Positions 31,869 to 40,118 of a stretch of DNA of 54,777 bases are shown here, one piece after another; position 1 is the first letter of the stretch; each line of letters begins with the position of its first letter. Origin of the DNA: CAYOXM01 sp964407925 (GTDB taxonomy: Bacteria > Patescibacteriota > Patescibacteriia > SG8-24); the NCBI GenBank assembly GCA_964407925.1, contig CAYOXM010000008.1, forward strand, positions 1 to 54,777, given 5' to 3'. The position numbers and the translations under genes were made by a program. A model generated the notes under the pieces. That model saw nothing but the letters and a program-made list of their open reading frames with translations, was not told where the DNA came from and did no database searches.

Positions 31869-32390
31869 ATGATGAATAATCGCACCCTCATCGGCGTCAT
31901 CGCCGCCGCCGCTTTTATCGGCGGCATCTCCTTCATCACCCTAAGCGGCCGTCCGGTGGCGAAAATGGCCAAGCAAGACGGTGCGGATGACGTCGCGCCA
32001 GTTTCCACCCTCACTCCGGAACCCGAGGAAGCCGCGGTTTCACTGCCGGCGGATGACGATGACGAAGAACGGGAAGACGAAGCGGATGACGATGATGGCA
32101 AGGCTCCTGCGACGGCCGAAGCGCCGAAACCGCCCGCCCTTGCGCCGGCGAAGTCCGGCAGCTATGCGATGGCCGACGTGCAGGCGCACGCGACCAAGGA
32201 GGACTGCTGGTCGGCGGTCGACGGCGGCGTCTACGACCTTACGACGTGGGTATCGCGTCATCCGGGCGGTCCCGATCGCATCATTAAGCTGTGCGGCACC
32301 GACGGCACGGCAGCATTCACGCGCAAGCATGGCGGTTCGAGCAAGGCCAAGGCCGCGCTCATCCTCTTGAAAATCGGTACGTTGCAATGA
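31869..32390 (+). CDS. Membrane-anchored cytochrome b5-like heme-binding protein
   Basis: 173 aa. An N-terminal hydrophobic segment (LIGVIAAAAFIGGISFITL) acts as anchor or uncleaved signal. A long acidic linker (about 40-95, with DDDDEERE and DDDDGK) leads to a C-terminal cytochrome b5 domain: MADVQAHATKEDCWSAVDGGVYDLTTWVSRHPGG, with heme ligands predicted as H131 and H154 (RKHGG). Such proteins carry electrons; no partner reductase is visible. The stop is 1 nt from the start of the DoxX-like gene, so the two are cotranscribed and may work together at the membrane. Confidence 0.85.
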   Translation: MMNNRTLIGVIAAAAFIGGISFITLSGRPVAKMAKQDGADDVAPVSTLTPEPEEAAVSLPADDDDEEREDEADDDDGKAPATAEAPKPPALAPAKSGSYAMADVQAHATKEDCWSAVDGGVYDLTTWVSRHPGGPDRIIKLCGTDGTAAFTRKHGGSSKAKAALILLKIGTLQ

Positions 32391-32391
32391 C

Positions 32392-32790
32392 ATGTCCAGG
32401 CTTTCGACGCTCGTCATCCGCTTCGCCCTCTGCGCGCTGTTCGCGTGGTTCGGTGTCCAGCAGCTGCTCCACCCCGAGGCGTGGGTGTCCTTCCTTCCCG
32501 AATGGCTAGGTTATCTGCCGATTCCCGCTGAGATGATCGTGCAGTGGAACGGATGGTTTGAAGTGGTCGCCGTGGCGCTGTTCGCCGTCGGCTACATGAC
32601 TCGCGTCGTCGCCTTCGTTCTCGGCGCCCACCTGATGGCCATCGCCGTCACCGTCGGCGGCGCCATCGGCGTTCGCGACGCGGCGCTCGCAGCAGCCACG
32701 CTCGCGTTCGTCGTTTCCCGTCCCGACGACTGGACGTTCGACGCGCGCGAAGCTCGGAAAAAGGCGTCCTCGGCGCCTATAATGCGCTAA
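32392..32790 (+). CDS. DoxX-like membrane protein
   Basis: 132 aa with four hydrophobic helices and the DoxX/DoxD-type start (LVIRFALCALFAWFGVQQLLHP), followed by PEWLGYLPIPAEMIVQWNGWFEVVAVALFAVG. DoxX-family proteins are small four-helix membrane proteins linked to thiol and electron-transfer chemistry in a few cases. Coupling to the cytochrome b5-like gene fits a redox role, but this is inference. Ends before a bidirectional terminator. Confidence 0.8.
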   Translation: MSRLSTLVIRFALCALFAWFGVQQLLHPEAWVSFLPEWLGYLPIPAEMIVQWNGWFEVVAVALFAVGYMTRVVAFVLGAHLMAIAVTVGGAIGVRDAALAAATLAFVVSRPDDWTFDAREARKKASSAPIMR

Positions 32791-32801
32791 GTGCGCTATG
32801 C

Positions 32802-32832
32802 AAAAACGCCGTCATTAGACGGCGTTTTTTTG
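32802..32832. terminator. Bidirectional terminator
   Basis: AAAAACGCCGTC, loop ATTA, GACGGCGTTTTT (32802-32832), symmetric; lies between the convergent DoxX and MerR genes. Confidence 0.93.
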
Positions 32833-32841
32833 GCGTTTGGA

Positions 32842-33600
32842 CTACGTCCCGCTTTCTTTCCGGTCGCAGTAGACCGCGATGGCGTCGCGGACGAACTGCG
32901 CCAGTCCGGGACGGACCTTGTCGTAGTAGGCGGTGAAGCGCGGATCGTCGACGTACATCTGGCCGAGGCTCCGGTACGTCGCGGGCGGGCAGGCGTAGAA
33001 GAACTCGATGCCCTGATGATGCTGGCTGATGAGCGCCTGTACCTCGTCGCTCGCGACGTCCTTGCCCATCGCGTCGGCGAGCGTCTGTGTGAACTTCTTC
33101 CCATCCTCCTTCAACTTTTCCATTTCCGCCTTGGTCATCTTGCCGACCTTCGCCGCGGATTGCTTGTAGGCGTCGGTCGTGCCCCAGCGCGCGCGGACCT
33201 CGTCCTGGTATTGCCGCACGTCGTCATCCTTGAACGCGTCGTACATCTCTTCGCCGTCCATTTTCTTGTCGTTGCTCATATGGTGAATCGTGTTATCGAG
33301 TGAGTCGAGCAGGCGATCGATGCGCTCGCGTTTGAGCCGCATCAGCCGTTTTTGGTCGCGGAGCGCCGCGACCGTGTCGAAGTCCGGCCGCGCCATCATG
33401 CGCCTGATGTCGTCGAGCGGGAATTCGAGTTCGCGGAAGAAGAGGATCTGCTGCAGGCGGACCATCTCCTTCTCGCCGTAGTACCGGTAGCCGTTTTTCC
33501 CGTAATCGGCAGGGGACAGCAAGCCGACCTTGTCGTAGTACCGCAAGGTGCGCGGCGTAATTCCTGCGATTTTGGCTAACTGATGCACTGTGTAAGGCAT
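32842..33600 (-). CDS. MerR-family regulator with TipAS ligand-binding domain
   Basis: 252 aa. N-terminal winged helix-turn-helix (residues 1-70: YTVHQLAKIAGITPRTLRYYDKVGLL, GYRYYGEKE), coiled-coil dimer helix (75-110), then a helical TipAS-type domain (about 130-250) with the ISQHHQGIEFFY and MYVDDPRFTAYYDKVRPGLAQFV segments typical of that fold. TipA proteins bind thiopeptide-like drugs and activate their own promoter. Here the upstream promoter has the 19-nt spacer and central dyad expected of MerR targets, so autoregulation is likely. The ligand is unknown. Confidence 0.9.
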   Translation of the reverse strand: MPYTVHQLAKIAGITPRTLRYYDKVGLLSPADYGKNGYRYYGEKEMVRLQQILFFRELEFPLDDIRRMMARPDFDTVAALRDQKRLMRLKRERIDRLLDSLDNTIHHMSNDKKMDGEEMYDAFKDDDVRQYQDEVRARWGTTDAYKQSAAKVGKMTKAEMEKLKEDGKKFTQTLADAMGKDVASDEVQALISQHHQGIEFFYACPPATYRSLGQMYVDDPRFTAYYDKVRPGLAQFVRDAIAVYCDRKESGT

Positions 33601-33620
33601 ACGTCTATGCTTACGACTTC

Positions 33621-33651
33621 AGCATAAAGTATGACGCAACGTCAATGTCAA
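33621..33651 (-). promoter_or_regulatory. MerR-type promoter with operator in a 19-nt spacer
   Basis: Minus-strand TTGACA (33646-33651), 19-nt spacer, TATGCT (33621-33626). The spacer holds the dyad TGACG-TTG-CGTCA (33632-33644). All other promoters here use 15-18 nt, so the long spacer is distinctive. Confidence 0.85.
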
Positions 33652-33710
33652 GAGTGACGCTTTTGGGCCCGTTTTTTATAAAAAATCGTGTTCGATAAAG
33701 TCCGTTTTAC

Positions 33711-33719
33711 TGCTATACT
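33711..33719 (+). promoter_or_regulatory. Extended -10 promoter of the surface-protein gene
   Basis: TGC-TATACT with the -10 at 33714-33719; no good -35. A perfect DnaA-box sequence TTATCCACA follows at 33739-33747. Confidence 0.5.
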
Positions 33720-33763
33720 GAGGTTATCTTTAAATAAATTATCCACAGCCACCATCCTTCAAT

Positions 33764-36700
33764 GTGAAGGCGAAGGAGGAAAAAAAGAAACAGGATGAGG
33801 CGGACGAGAAACGGCGCGAAGCCGAAAAGAAAGCGGATGACGAGAAACGCCAGTCCGAGGAGGCCGAGAAGAAGGCCGCCGAGGAGAAGAAGCAGCAGGA
33901 GGAGGCCGAGAAGAAGGCCAAGGAGGAGAAAGATCGCGCCGACGAGAAGAAGAAGGCCGCCGAGGAGCAGGAGAAGAAGGCCAAGGAGGAGAAGGAGAAG
34001 GCGGACAAGGAGAAGAAGGAGGCCGAGGAGGCGAAGAAGAAATCGGACGAGGCCGAGAAGAAGGCGAAGGAGGAGGCCGACAAGAAGGCCAAGGAGGAGA
34101 AGGACAAGGCCGACAAGGAGAAGAAGGAGGCCGAGGAAGCCGAGAAGAAGGCCAAGGAGGAGAAGGAGAAGGCGAAGAAGGACGAGGCGGATGCGGCGAA
34201 CAAGGCCTGTGCCGATCAGGGCAAGGTCGCGGTTTGCCACATTCCTGACGGCAACGAGTGCGGCATGCATACGCTCTGCGTCGCGGAAAGCGCGGCCGGA
34301 GCGCACGTGAAGCATGGCGACGTGCTTGGCGCGTGCGGCAACGATTACTCCGCGCAGCTCGCCAGCCTGCGAAAGCAGAAGGACGATCTGCAGGCGAAGT
34401 GGCGAAAATGCTTCTCGACCGCCGACCCGGGGGTTCTCTATGGCGCCGTCGGCTCGCGCAAGAACGACGTCGCGCTCCTCAAGTCGCGCGTGGCCGCGAT
34501 AAAGGCGGAAATCGACTATCGCAAGGTTTCCGCGCCAGACGACAAGAAGGCGATTGCCGACTTGCAGGCGGCAATGGACGCCGATAACGCGACGATTGCC
34601 GCGTATCAGTCGGCGAACGAGAAGGACCAGCCTGGCGTCGAAGCGTATCGTTCCAAGGAGTGCCTTGATTTCCTGCCGACCTACAGTTCGTCGGCGTCGA
34701 AGCTGAATCTCGCCATCGCCAAACTCGAAGTGCTTGCTGCCGTGGCCGGCGCCAACGGCCAGACGCCCGAGGAGCTGTCCCCTTCGCGGATTTCGGTGCG
34801 TTCCGCGAACGCCAAGGCGGTCCTGCAGTCGCTCGCCAAAGTCGCGAAGGACGACAGTGCCGCATTGCAGGCCGCGTATGCCGAGGCGGTAACGAAGGTT
34901 GGCGATCGGTATCTGAAGCCCGACGCCACGCTGAAGAGCGCCTGTTCGAAGCCAAACGTCTCCGTCTGTCACATTCCGCAAATCGGCGATCTTCGCGACG
35001 TGAACGTTCCGCCCGTCAAAGCCGATGACGGTTTGGAGATGCTCTGCGTCCCCGAAGCCGAGGCGAACGCACGGTTTGGGCGCGGCGACGTGGCCGCGAC
35101 GTGCGCTGACACGGTGTCAGCGAAGACGTCGGCGTTCTCCAATGACATCAGCCAACTCCTTGCGGCAAAAGCCAGGGCGGCCAGGGGTTCCGCCGATGAG
35201 GCACGGCTGCTGCGCGAGATCGCCTGGAAGAGTTACGAGAATGCCCTGTGGTCTCCTTATCTCGTCGGTAAGCGGACGCTCGTTTCCGAAGTCGGATACT
35301 TCGCGCGTTATACGCGGTACGCGGAGTTGGAATTCGCCAATCGTAATAAGGCGAGCAAGGACGTCATGCTGAACGACATGGCGGCGAAGTGCGCGAAGCT
35401 TGCTGGTACGGCGAAATCATCTTGCGGCAACAACGCCTGCGACATCGACGAGACTGCGATGACTTGTCCGGCGGACTGTAAGACGCCCCCGACCCCGCCG
35501 GCGCCCCCGACCCCGCCGGCGCCCCCGACCCCGCCGGCGCCGCCCACGCCGCCGACGCCCCCGACCCCGCCGGCGCCCCAGCCCGTTCCATCGCCGACAC
35601 CGGAGCCGTCGCCGACCCCGTCACCGGAACCTCCTCTCCCGCCGACGCCGCAACCGAAGACGGACCAACCGCTTCCGCCGCCTGAGGACATCGGCCTCAA
35701 GCCGCCGAAGGATCCGCTGCCGCCCGAGGATCTCGGTCCGGGATCGCGCGGCAAGGGCGTCGACGACCTCTGCACGTTCCTCTCGGGGAACGGGTTCCCG
35801 ATCAACCAGTCGTGCGAGACGTTCGACAAGAATCTCGAGGACGCGCTCGCGAAGTTCCAGGACAAGTTTTCGGATGACGGAGACCTCGGACCCGGAACGA
35901 TCCGGTTCCTGAATGACCTCCTCCGCAACCCGCCGGTCGGCGAATGCAACGTGAGCCACTTCACGCTCATTCCGCCGGAAAAGCCGTTCACCCGCCTGCT
36001 CAAGGTCGGCGACGTCGGCGAGGACGTGCGCGTGCTCCAGAAGTTCCTTAACGCCAACGGGTTCCTGCTCGGGACGTCCGGTCCCGGCGCGCCCGGTTCG
36101 GAAACGCCGAACTTCCTCGAGCGCACGCAGACCGCGCTGCGCTACTTCCAGAACGCGTACGGCCTCAAATCGGAGCGCGGCAGGGTCGGACCGAAGAACC
36201 GGCTGTTCATCAACAACTTGCTCCCGAATCCGCCGGTGCTCCGCTGCCCCAAGCTGATTCCGACCTGCAGCGTGCTCGGTCGCGACCTCCAGTACGGCCA
36301 GCGCGACCCGGACGTCCTGTCGCTGCAGAAGTTCTTGAACGAGAACGGCTTCCTCCTCGCCGTCGAAAGCTACGGCTCGAAGACGCAGGAGACCACGTTC
36401 TTCGGCCCGTACACGCGCGCGGCCGTCACCCGGTTCCAGATCGCCTTCGGCCTCCTGTCGGAGAAGGGGAGGCTCGGGCCGCTCACCAGGAAGTTCATCA
36501 ACGACCTGCGGAACGGCAAGGTGATGAAGTGCGCGGTCGCGTGCAACTGGCAGTGCGACAAGTTCACGCCGGAACTGCAACTCACGAATCCCGACGGCAC
36601 GGTGCGCGCGCAGAACTCGCGGTACGCGAAAGTGCGCAAGCTCGCCGACGGCAGGACGGAGGTGGCCTTCGAGGACAAGGGCAACGACTTCGACTACAAC

Positions 36701-36916
36701 GACGTCGTCGCGACCTACGGCATCCAAGGCTGCAACTTGGTCGACATCCGCATCGACAGCATCGACGCGCGATGGCATCACCGCCTCGGGGTGAAGATCG
36801 CCTACCGCGGCCGGCCGGCCGGAGAGTCGCTGGTGCTCGGCGACACGCATGACAAGGGTTCCGTGACCCTCGACATGCGCACGACGCCGACCCAGTGTCT
36901 CGAGCCGGCGCAGTAA
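33764..36916 (+). CDS. Large modular surface protein with peptidoglycan-binding repeats
   Basis: 1050 aa from GTG 33764. Modules: Lys/Glu/Ala coiled coil (1-145); two VCHIP...HGD...C domains (about 155-194 and 399-448); a CGNNACDIDET...CPADC motif (about 554-573); a Pro-rich linker (574-665); three PG_binding_1-like repeats (about 665-925, e.g. EDVRVLQKFLNANGF and DVLSLQKFLNENGF); and a DFDYNDVV domain like DUF4114/LruC (about 950-1050). The Cys-rich and wall-binding parts imply export, yet no signal peptide precedes the coiled coil, and GTG 33764 has no ribosome site. The true N-terminus may be lost or misassembled within the repeats. Confidence 0.75.
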   Translation: MKAKEEKKKQDEADEKRREAEKKADDEKRQSEEAEKKAAEEKKQQEEAEKKAKEEKDRADEKKKAAEEQEKKAKEEKEKADKEKKEAEEAKKKSDEAEKKAKEEADKKAKEEKDKADKEKKEAEEAEKKAKEEKEKAKKDEADAANKACADQGKVAVCHIPDGNECGMHTLCVAESAAGAHVKHGDVLGACGNDYSAQLASLRKQKDDLQAKWRKCFSTADPGVLYGAVGSRKNDVALLKSRVAAIKAEIDYRKVSAPDDKKAIADLQAAMDADNATIAAYQSANEKDQPGVEAYRSKECLDFLPTYSSSASKLNLAIAKLEVLAAVAGANGQTPEELSPSRISVRSANAKAVLQSLAKVAKDDSAALQAAYAEAVTKVGDRYLKPDATLKSACSKPNVSVCHIPQIGDLRDVNVPPVKADDGLEMLCVPEAEANARFGRGDVAATCADTVSAKTSAFSNDISQLLAAKARAARGSADEARLLREIAWKSYENALWSPYLVGKRTLVSEVGYFARYTRYAELEFANRNKASKDVMLNDMAAKCAKLAGTAKSSCGNNACDIDETAMTCPADCKTPPTPPAPPTPPAPPTPPAPPTPPTPPTPPAPQPVPSPTPEPSPTPSPEPPLPPTPQPKTDQPLPPPEDIGLKPPKDPLPPEDLGPGSRGKGVDDLCTFLSGNGFPINQSCETFDKNLEDALAKFQDKFSDDGDLGPGTIRFLNDLLRNPPVGECNVSHFTLIPPEKPFTRLLKVGDVGEDVRVLQKFLNANGFLLGTSGPGAPGSETPNFLERTQTALRYFQNAYGLKSERGRVGPKNRLFINNLLPNPPVLRCPKLIPTCSVLGRDLQYGQRDPDVLSLQKFLNENGFLLAVESYGSKTQETTFFGPYTRAAVTRFQIAFGLLSEKGRLGPLTRKFINDLRNGKVMKCAVACNWQCDKFTPELQLTNPDGTVRAQNSRYAKVRKLADGRTEVAFEDKGNDFDYNDVVATYGIQGCNLVDIRIDSIDARWHHRLGVKIAYRGRPAGESLVLGDTHDKGSVTLDMRTTPTQCLEPAQ
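33775..34200 (+). repeat. Degenerate GAGAAGAAGGCC-type coding repeat
   Basis: Tandem imperfect copies encoding AEKKAKEEKE-type heptads; several stretches of over 15 nt recur exactly. The opposite strand shows a long Leu-rich open frame that is only a shadow. Confidence 0.85.
35484..35580 (+). repeat. Short tandem repeat encoding TPPAPP
   Basis: Repeats of a CCCCGACCCCGCCGGCG-like unit within the Pro-rich linker of the surface protein. Confidence 0.85.
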
Positions 36917-36922
36917 GGCCGA

Positions 36923-36957
36923 GAAAGCCGTCCCGCCCGTGCGGGACGGCTTTCGGT
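36923..36957 (+). terminator. Rho-independent terminator
   Basis: GAAAGCCGTCCCGC (36923-36936), loop CCGT, perfect complement (36941-36954); modest T content after the stem. Confidence 0.8.
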
Positions 36958-37002
36958 TGTCCTCGCGGACTGGACCGTACAGCGCCGGTCGCGTATCATG
37001 GA

Positions 37003-37032
37003 TAGACAAACACTTAACCCCTTACGTATCGT
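37003..37032 (+). promoter_or_regulatory. Promoter of GST/ABC operon, predicted leaderless
   Basis: TAGACA (37003-37008), 18-nt spacer, TATCGT (37027-37032), then 7 nt to ATG 37040. Confidence 0.55.
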
Positions 37033-37039
37033 AACCGCT

Positions 37040-37645
37040 ATGCCGAACATCGTGATTTACGGACCTCGCATGGGCTCGTCGTTCCGCCCGCACTGGATGC
37101 TCGCCGAACTCGGCCTTCCTTATGAGACGAAAACGCTCGACATGCGGGCCGGCGAACACCGGAATCCCGAGTACCTCGCCATCAACCCGTTCGGCCAGGT
37201 GCCCGCGATGACGTACGACGGCTTCGCGTTGTCCGAGTCCGCCGCAATCGTCCACTTCCTCGCCGAGAAGCATGACCCGTCGTTCTTCGGGCCGATGACG
37301 CCGGAATCGCACGCGACGCTCCTCCGCTGGGAATTCTTCACGTTGCTGAACGTCGACAAGCATTTCGCCACCCTCGCTTCGAAGACGTGGGGGATGCCGG
37401 CGACGCCGGAAGCCGAGGCGAAAGCGACGGAAGCGCTCGCCAAGGCCCTTCCCGTCCTCGAGGGCTGGTTCAACGCGCGGAAGTTCATCGTCGACGACAC
37501 CTTCACCGTCGCGGACGTCGTCTGTCGTTCGTCTTTCAACTACGCCGAAGCCGCGGAATTCGACCTCTCCGCCTATCCGGCGATCACCGCCTGGATGAAG
37601 CGCTGTGCCGACCGTCCCGCGTACGCCAAGGCCAAGCAAGGCTGA
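37040..37645 (+). CDS. Glutathione S-transferase-like protein
   Basis: 201 aa. Thioredoxin-fold N-terminal domain with PRMGSSFRPHWMLAELGLPYE, then NPFGQVPAMTYDGFALSESAAIVHFLAEKH (the cis-Pro and Glu-Ser glutathione-site pattern), and an all-helical C-terminal domain with FIVDDTFTVADVV. The catalytic residue would be one of the Ser at 11-12. CPR cells are not known to make glutathione, so the thiol substrate is unclear. It starts an operon: the ABC ATPase gene begins 3 nt after its stop. ATG 37040 is supported by the promoter spacing. Confidence 0.85.
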   Translation: MPNIVIYGPRMGSSFRPHWMLAELGLPYETKTLDMRAGEHRNPEYLAINPFGQVPAMTYDGFALSESAAIVHFLAEKHDPSFFGPMTPESHATLLRWEFFTLLNVDKHFATLASKTWGMPATPEAEAKATEALAKALPVLEGWFNARKFIVDDTFTVADVVCRSSFNYAEAAEFDLSAYPAITAWMKRCADRPAYAKAKQG

Positions 37646-37648
37646 GCT

Positions 37649-38554
37649 ATGGATGCGCTCCGCATCACCGGTCTCCGCAAGACTTACGCCGGCGGCGTCG
37701 AGGCGCTGAAGGGCGTCGACCTCGCCGTCGCCGAGGGCGACTTCTTCGCTCTCCTCGGCGCGAACGGCGCGGGCAAGACGACGCTCATCAACATCACGGT
37801 CCGACTGGTGAACAAGACCGGCGGAACGGTGTCGGTATTCGGCATCGATTCGGAAAAGGATCCCGACGCGGCCAAGGCGATGATCGGCATCGTGCCGCAG
37901 GAATTCAACTTCAACATTTTCGAGAACGTGAACGACATCCTCGTGACGCAGGCGGGCTTCTACGGCATGCCGCGCCGCGCCGCGATCGCGCGGGCGAACG
38001 AGCTCACCGAGGCGCTCGGTCTCGCGGACAAGCGCGCCGTCCCGTCCCGCGCGCTCTCCGGCGGGATGAAGCGCCGCCTGATGATCGCCCGCGCGCTCAT
38101 GCACAAGCCGAAGCTTCTCATCCTTGACGAGCCGACGGCGGGCGTCGACGTAGAGCTGCGCCGCGGGATGTGGGACTACCTCCGCGCGCTCAACGCGTCA
38201 GGGACGACCATCCTGCTCACGACGCATTACCTCGAGGAGGTGGAACAGCTGTGCCGCAACATGACCATCATCCAGCGGGGGACCGTCGTGAAGGCCGGCG
38301 CGGTCAAGACCTTGCTTGCCGAAGCCGAAGGACGACGGTATCGGTTGACGTTGTCCGGCGCTCCGACCCCCGCGCAGACGGCGGCGATCGGCGCGGAATC
38401 GTCCGACGGGACCGAGGTCGTCATTCCGCTCGCGGCCGGCGAGTCGCTCGAAAGCCTCGTCACCCGCGTGAGCGAGGCGGGTCTCTCGGTCCTCGACGCG
38501 GCCCACGCGCACAACCGTCTCGAGGAGCTGTACCTGTCCACCATCACTTCCTGA
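37649..38554 (+). CDS. ABC transporter ATPase (ABC-2 type)
   Basis: 301 aa. Walker A GANGAGKTT (37-45), Q-loop IVPQEFNFN, signature LSGGMKRRL, Walker B LLILDEPTAGVD, and the H-loop TTHYLEEVEQL. The C-terminal extension (about 215-301) resembles that of drug or polysaccharide exporters such as YadG/DrrA. It powers the permease encoded 1 nt downstream. Substrate unknown; cotranscription with a GST-like enzyme hints at export of a modified compound. Confidence 0.94.
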   Translation: MDALRITGLRKTYAGGVEALKGVDLAVAEGDFFALLGANGAGKTTLINITVRLVNKTGGTVSVFGIDSEKDPDAAKAMIGIVPQEFNFNIFENVNDILVTQAGFYGMPRRAAIARANELTEALGLADKRAVPSRALSGGMKRRLMIARALMHKPKLLILDEPTAGVDVELRRGMWDYLRALNASGTTILLTTHYLEEVEQLCRNMTIIQRGTVVKAGAVKTLLAEAEGRRYRLTLSGAPTPAQTAAIGAESSDGTEVVIPLAAGESLESLVTRVSEAGLSVLDAAHAHNRLEELYLSTITS

Positions 38555-38555
38555 T

Positions 38556-39329
38556 ATGCCTCGAGACGTCATCGTCAATTCCTATCTTACCTTCGTCCGC
38601 AAGGAAGCCGTGCGCATCTTCCGCATCTGGCCCCAGACGCTGCTCCCGCCGCTCATCACCCAGTCGCTGTATTTTCTGATTTTCGGCGGGTTCATCGGTT
38701 CGCGCGTCGGCCTCGTCGGCGGGTATCCCTACATGGCGTTCATCGTTCCCGGGCTCGTCATGATGGCCGTCATCCAGAACAGTTTCATGAACGTCGTGAG
38801 CTCGTTCTTCAGCGCGCGGTTCATGCGCAGCATCGACGAGGTGCTCGTTTCGCCGACGCCGGACTGGGTGTTGCTCGCGGGCTACGTCACCGGCGGCATC
38901 GTACGCGGCGTGACGACGGGCGCGCTGGTGTTCGCCGTTTCCGCGACGTTCACCCGCCTGCCCGTCCTGCACCCGTGGGCGATCGTCCTGTTCCTGCTCC
39001 TCACGAGCTCGCTCTTCTCGCTCGCCGGATTCCTGAACGGCGTCTTCGCCAAGAAGTTCGACGACATCGGCATTTTCTCGACGTTCGTGCTCGTGCCGCT
39101 GACGTATCTCGGCGGCGTGTTCTACTCGCTCGATCAGCTGCCGCCGTTCTGGCGCAACCTCTCGAAGGCGAACCCGATCCTGTACATGGTCGACGGGTTC
39201 CGGTACGGATTCTTCGGCAAGGCGGCGATTCCCGTCTGGGAGAGCGCCGTCGTGCTCGCGGCCGTGGTCGCGGCGCTCGTCACGTGCAACCTTTACCTCC
39301 TGCGGAAGGGGATCGGCATGCGGCAATGA
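38556..39329 (+). CDS. ABC-2 type transporter permease
   Basis: 257 aa with six hydrophobic segments, starting YLTFVRKEAVRIFRIWPQTLLPPLITQSLYFLIFG, then the conserved ABC-2 region around FIVPGLVMMAVIQNSF and a C-terminal FVLVPLTYLGGVFYSLDQLPPFWRNLSKANPILYMVDGFRYGFFG. This matches YadH-like permeases. It forms the membrane channel with the preceding ATPase, likely as a dimer. Ends before a palindromic bidirectional terminator. Confidence 0.92.
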   Translation: MPRDVIVNSYLTFVRKEAVRIFRIWPQTLLPPLITQSLYFLIFGGFIGSRVGLVGGYPYMAFIVPGLVMMAVIQNSFMNVVSSFFSARFMRSIDEVLVSPTPDWVLLAGYVTGGIVRGVTTGALVFAVSATFTRLPVLHPWAIVLFLLLTSSLFSLAGFLNGVFAKKFDDIGIFSTFVLVPLTYLGGVFYSLDQLPPFWRNLSKANPILYMVDGFRYGFFGKAAIPVWESAVVLAAVVAALVTCNLYLLRKGIGMRQ

Positions 39330-39343
39330 CCGCTTCGAATTCG

Positions 39344-39369
39344 AAAAAAGGCCCGTACGGGCCTTTTTT
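39344..39369. terminator. Perfect 26-nt bidirectional terminator
   Basis: AAAAAAGGCCCGT followed by its exact complement, ending in six T on both strands. Overlaps the stop of the minus-strand gene. Confidence 0.93.
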
Positions 39370-40007
39370 CATTTCTTCCACGGTTTCTGCTTTCCCGGCC
39401 ACTGCTGCAGTTTTCCGGCGCGGATTTCCACCTCGTCCGCGGGCCGCAGCCGCGCGATTTGCGCGCGCGTGAGCAGCGGCACGTGGCGCACGTCGTACAG
39501 GTGCCGCTCGACGAACCAGACGTCGTCCTCGGACGTCATCCAGCCATGACGGTCGAAGCGCGACAGGTCGACGGGCGGGGAGTACGAGCGCAGCGTCTTC
39601 GTTCCGTCGTCGAGGAAGTATTCGTTGAAATAGGACATCGCGAGCTCGCGGACCGTCCGGTACACGGGATCGCGGTAGCGGAGCACGGGGTGGTTGGTTT
39701 TCGACAGCGCGCCCCAGCCGGTCGGCATGCGGTAGACCGCGATGACGTGATCGTAGTCGTCCGTCGTCGCTTCGAGGTCGACGACGAGCGGCCGGCGTCC
39801 GTTGAGGCGCAATGCCGCAGCGGCGAGCATCGCTCCCTCGATGCAGTGCGCGCGGCGTTCTCGCAGCACGCGCCGCGGCGAGAGGCAGGTGATGCCGCCG
39901 GGCTCGAAATTCTGCGGGATGGCGTCGAGGAAGTCCTGGATTTTCCGCGGGGAGTCGAGGCGGCGCAGGATTCGCGTTTCTTCGCCGGTCAGGCCGAAAT
40001 CCTTCAT
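39369..40007 (-). CDS. Transglutaminase-like cysteine peptidase-fold protein
   Basis: 212 aa, soluble. The pattern RRAHCIEGAMLAAAALRLNG places a candidate catalytic Cys at residue 55 at the start of a helix, as in transglutaminase-like folds, followed by LVVDLEATTDDYDHVIAVYR with candidate His 87. The next part (NHPVLRYRDPVYRTVRELAMSYFNEYFLDDG) is characteristic of a group of uncharacterised bacterial proteins. A basic, Trp-containing C-terminus follows. Activity, whether hydrolase or crosslinker, is not known. Convergent with the ABC permease gene. Confidence 0.65.
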   Translation of the reverse strand: MKDFGLTGEETRILRRLDSPRKIQDFLDAIPQNFEPGGITCLSPRRVLRERRAHCIEGAMLAAAALRLNGRRPLVVDLEATTDDYDHVIAVYRMPTGWGALSKTNHPVLRYRDPVYRTVRELAMSYFNEYFLDDGTKTLRSYSPPVDLSRFDRHGWMTSEDDVWFVERHLYDVRHVPLLTRAQIARLRPADEVEIRAGKLQQWPGKQKPWKK

Positions 40008-40059
40008 ACCCCGTCATCATAGCATGCGCCGCGGCATTGTCGGGATTTACATGGCAGGC

Positions 40060-40088
40060 TTGACGAAGGGCGTCATATTTGATATCAT
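40060..40088 (+). promoter_or_regulatory. Promoter for the 29-aa membrane peptide
   Basis: TTGACG (40060-40065), 17-nt spacer, TATCAT (40083-40088); leader about 24 nt. Confidence 0.7.
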
Positions 40089-40118
40089 CATATGTTGGTT
40101 CATTTGTTCACCCGTACC

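Noticed and set aside
33739..33747. Perfect DnaA-box sequence TTATCCACA, with another (reverse) at 19943-19951
   Set aside because: Isolated single sites without clustering, AT-rich unwinding region or dnaA/dnaN neighbours, so no case for a replication origin.
33713..34981. 422-codon minus-strand frame with a long Leu/Phe run
   Set aside because: It is the complement of the Lys/Glu coiled-coil repeat. Poly-Leu arises from CTC/CTT opposite GAG/AAG; there is no start signal.
35484..35580. Short tandem repeats considered as a CRISPR array
   Set aside because: Repeats are contiguous without spacers and encode a Pro-rich linker in frame with the surface protein. No CRISPR array or cas gene was seen in the window.
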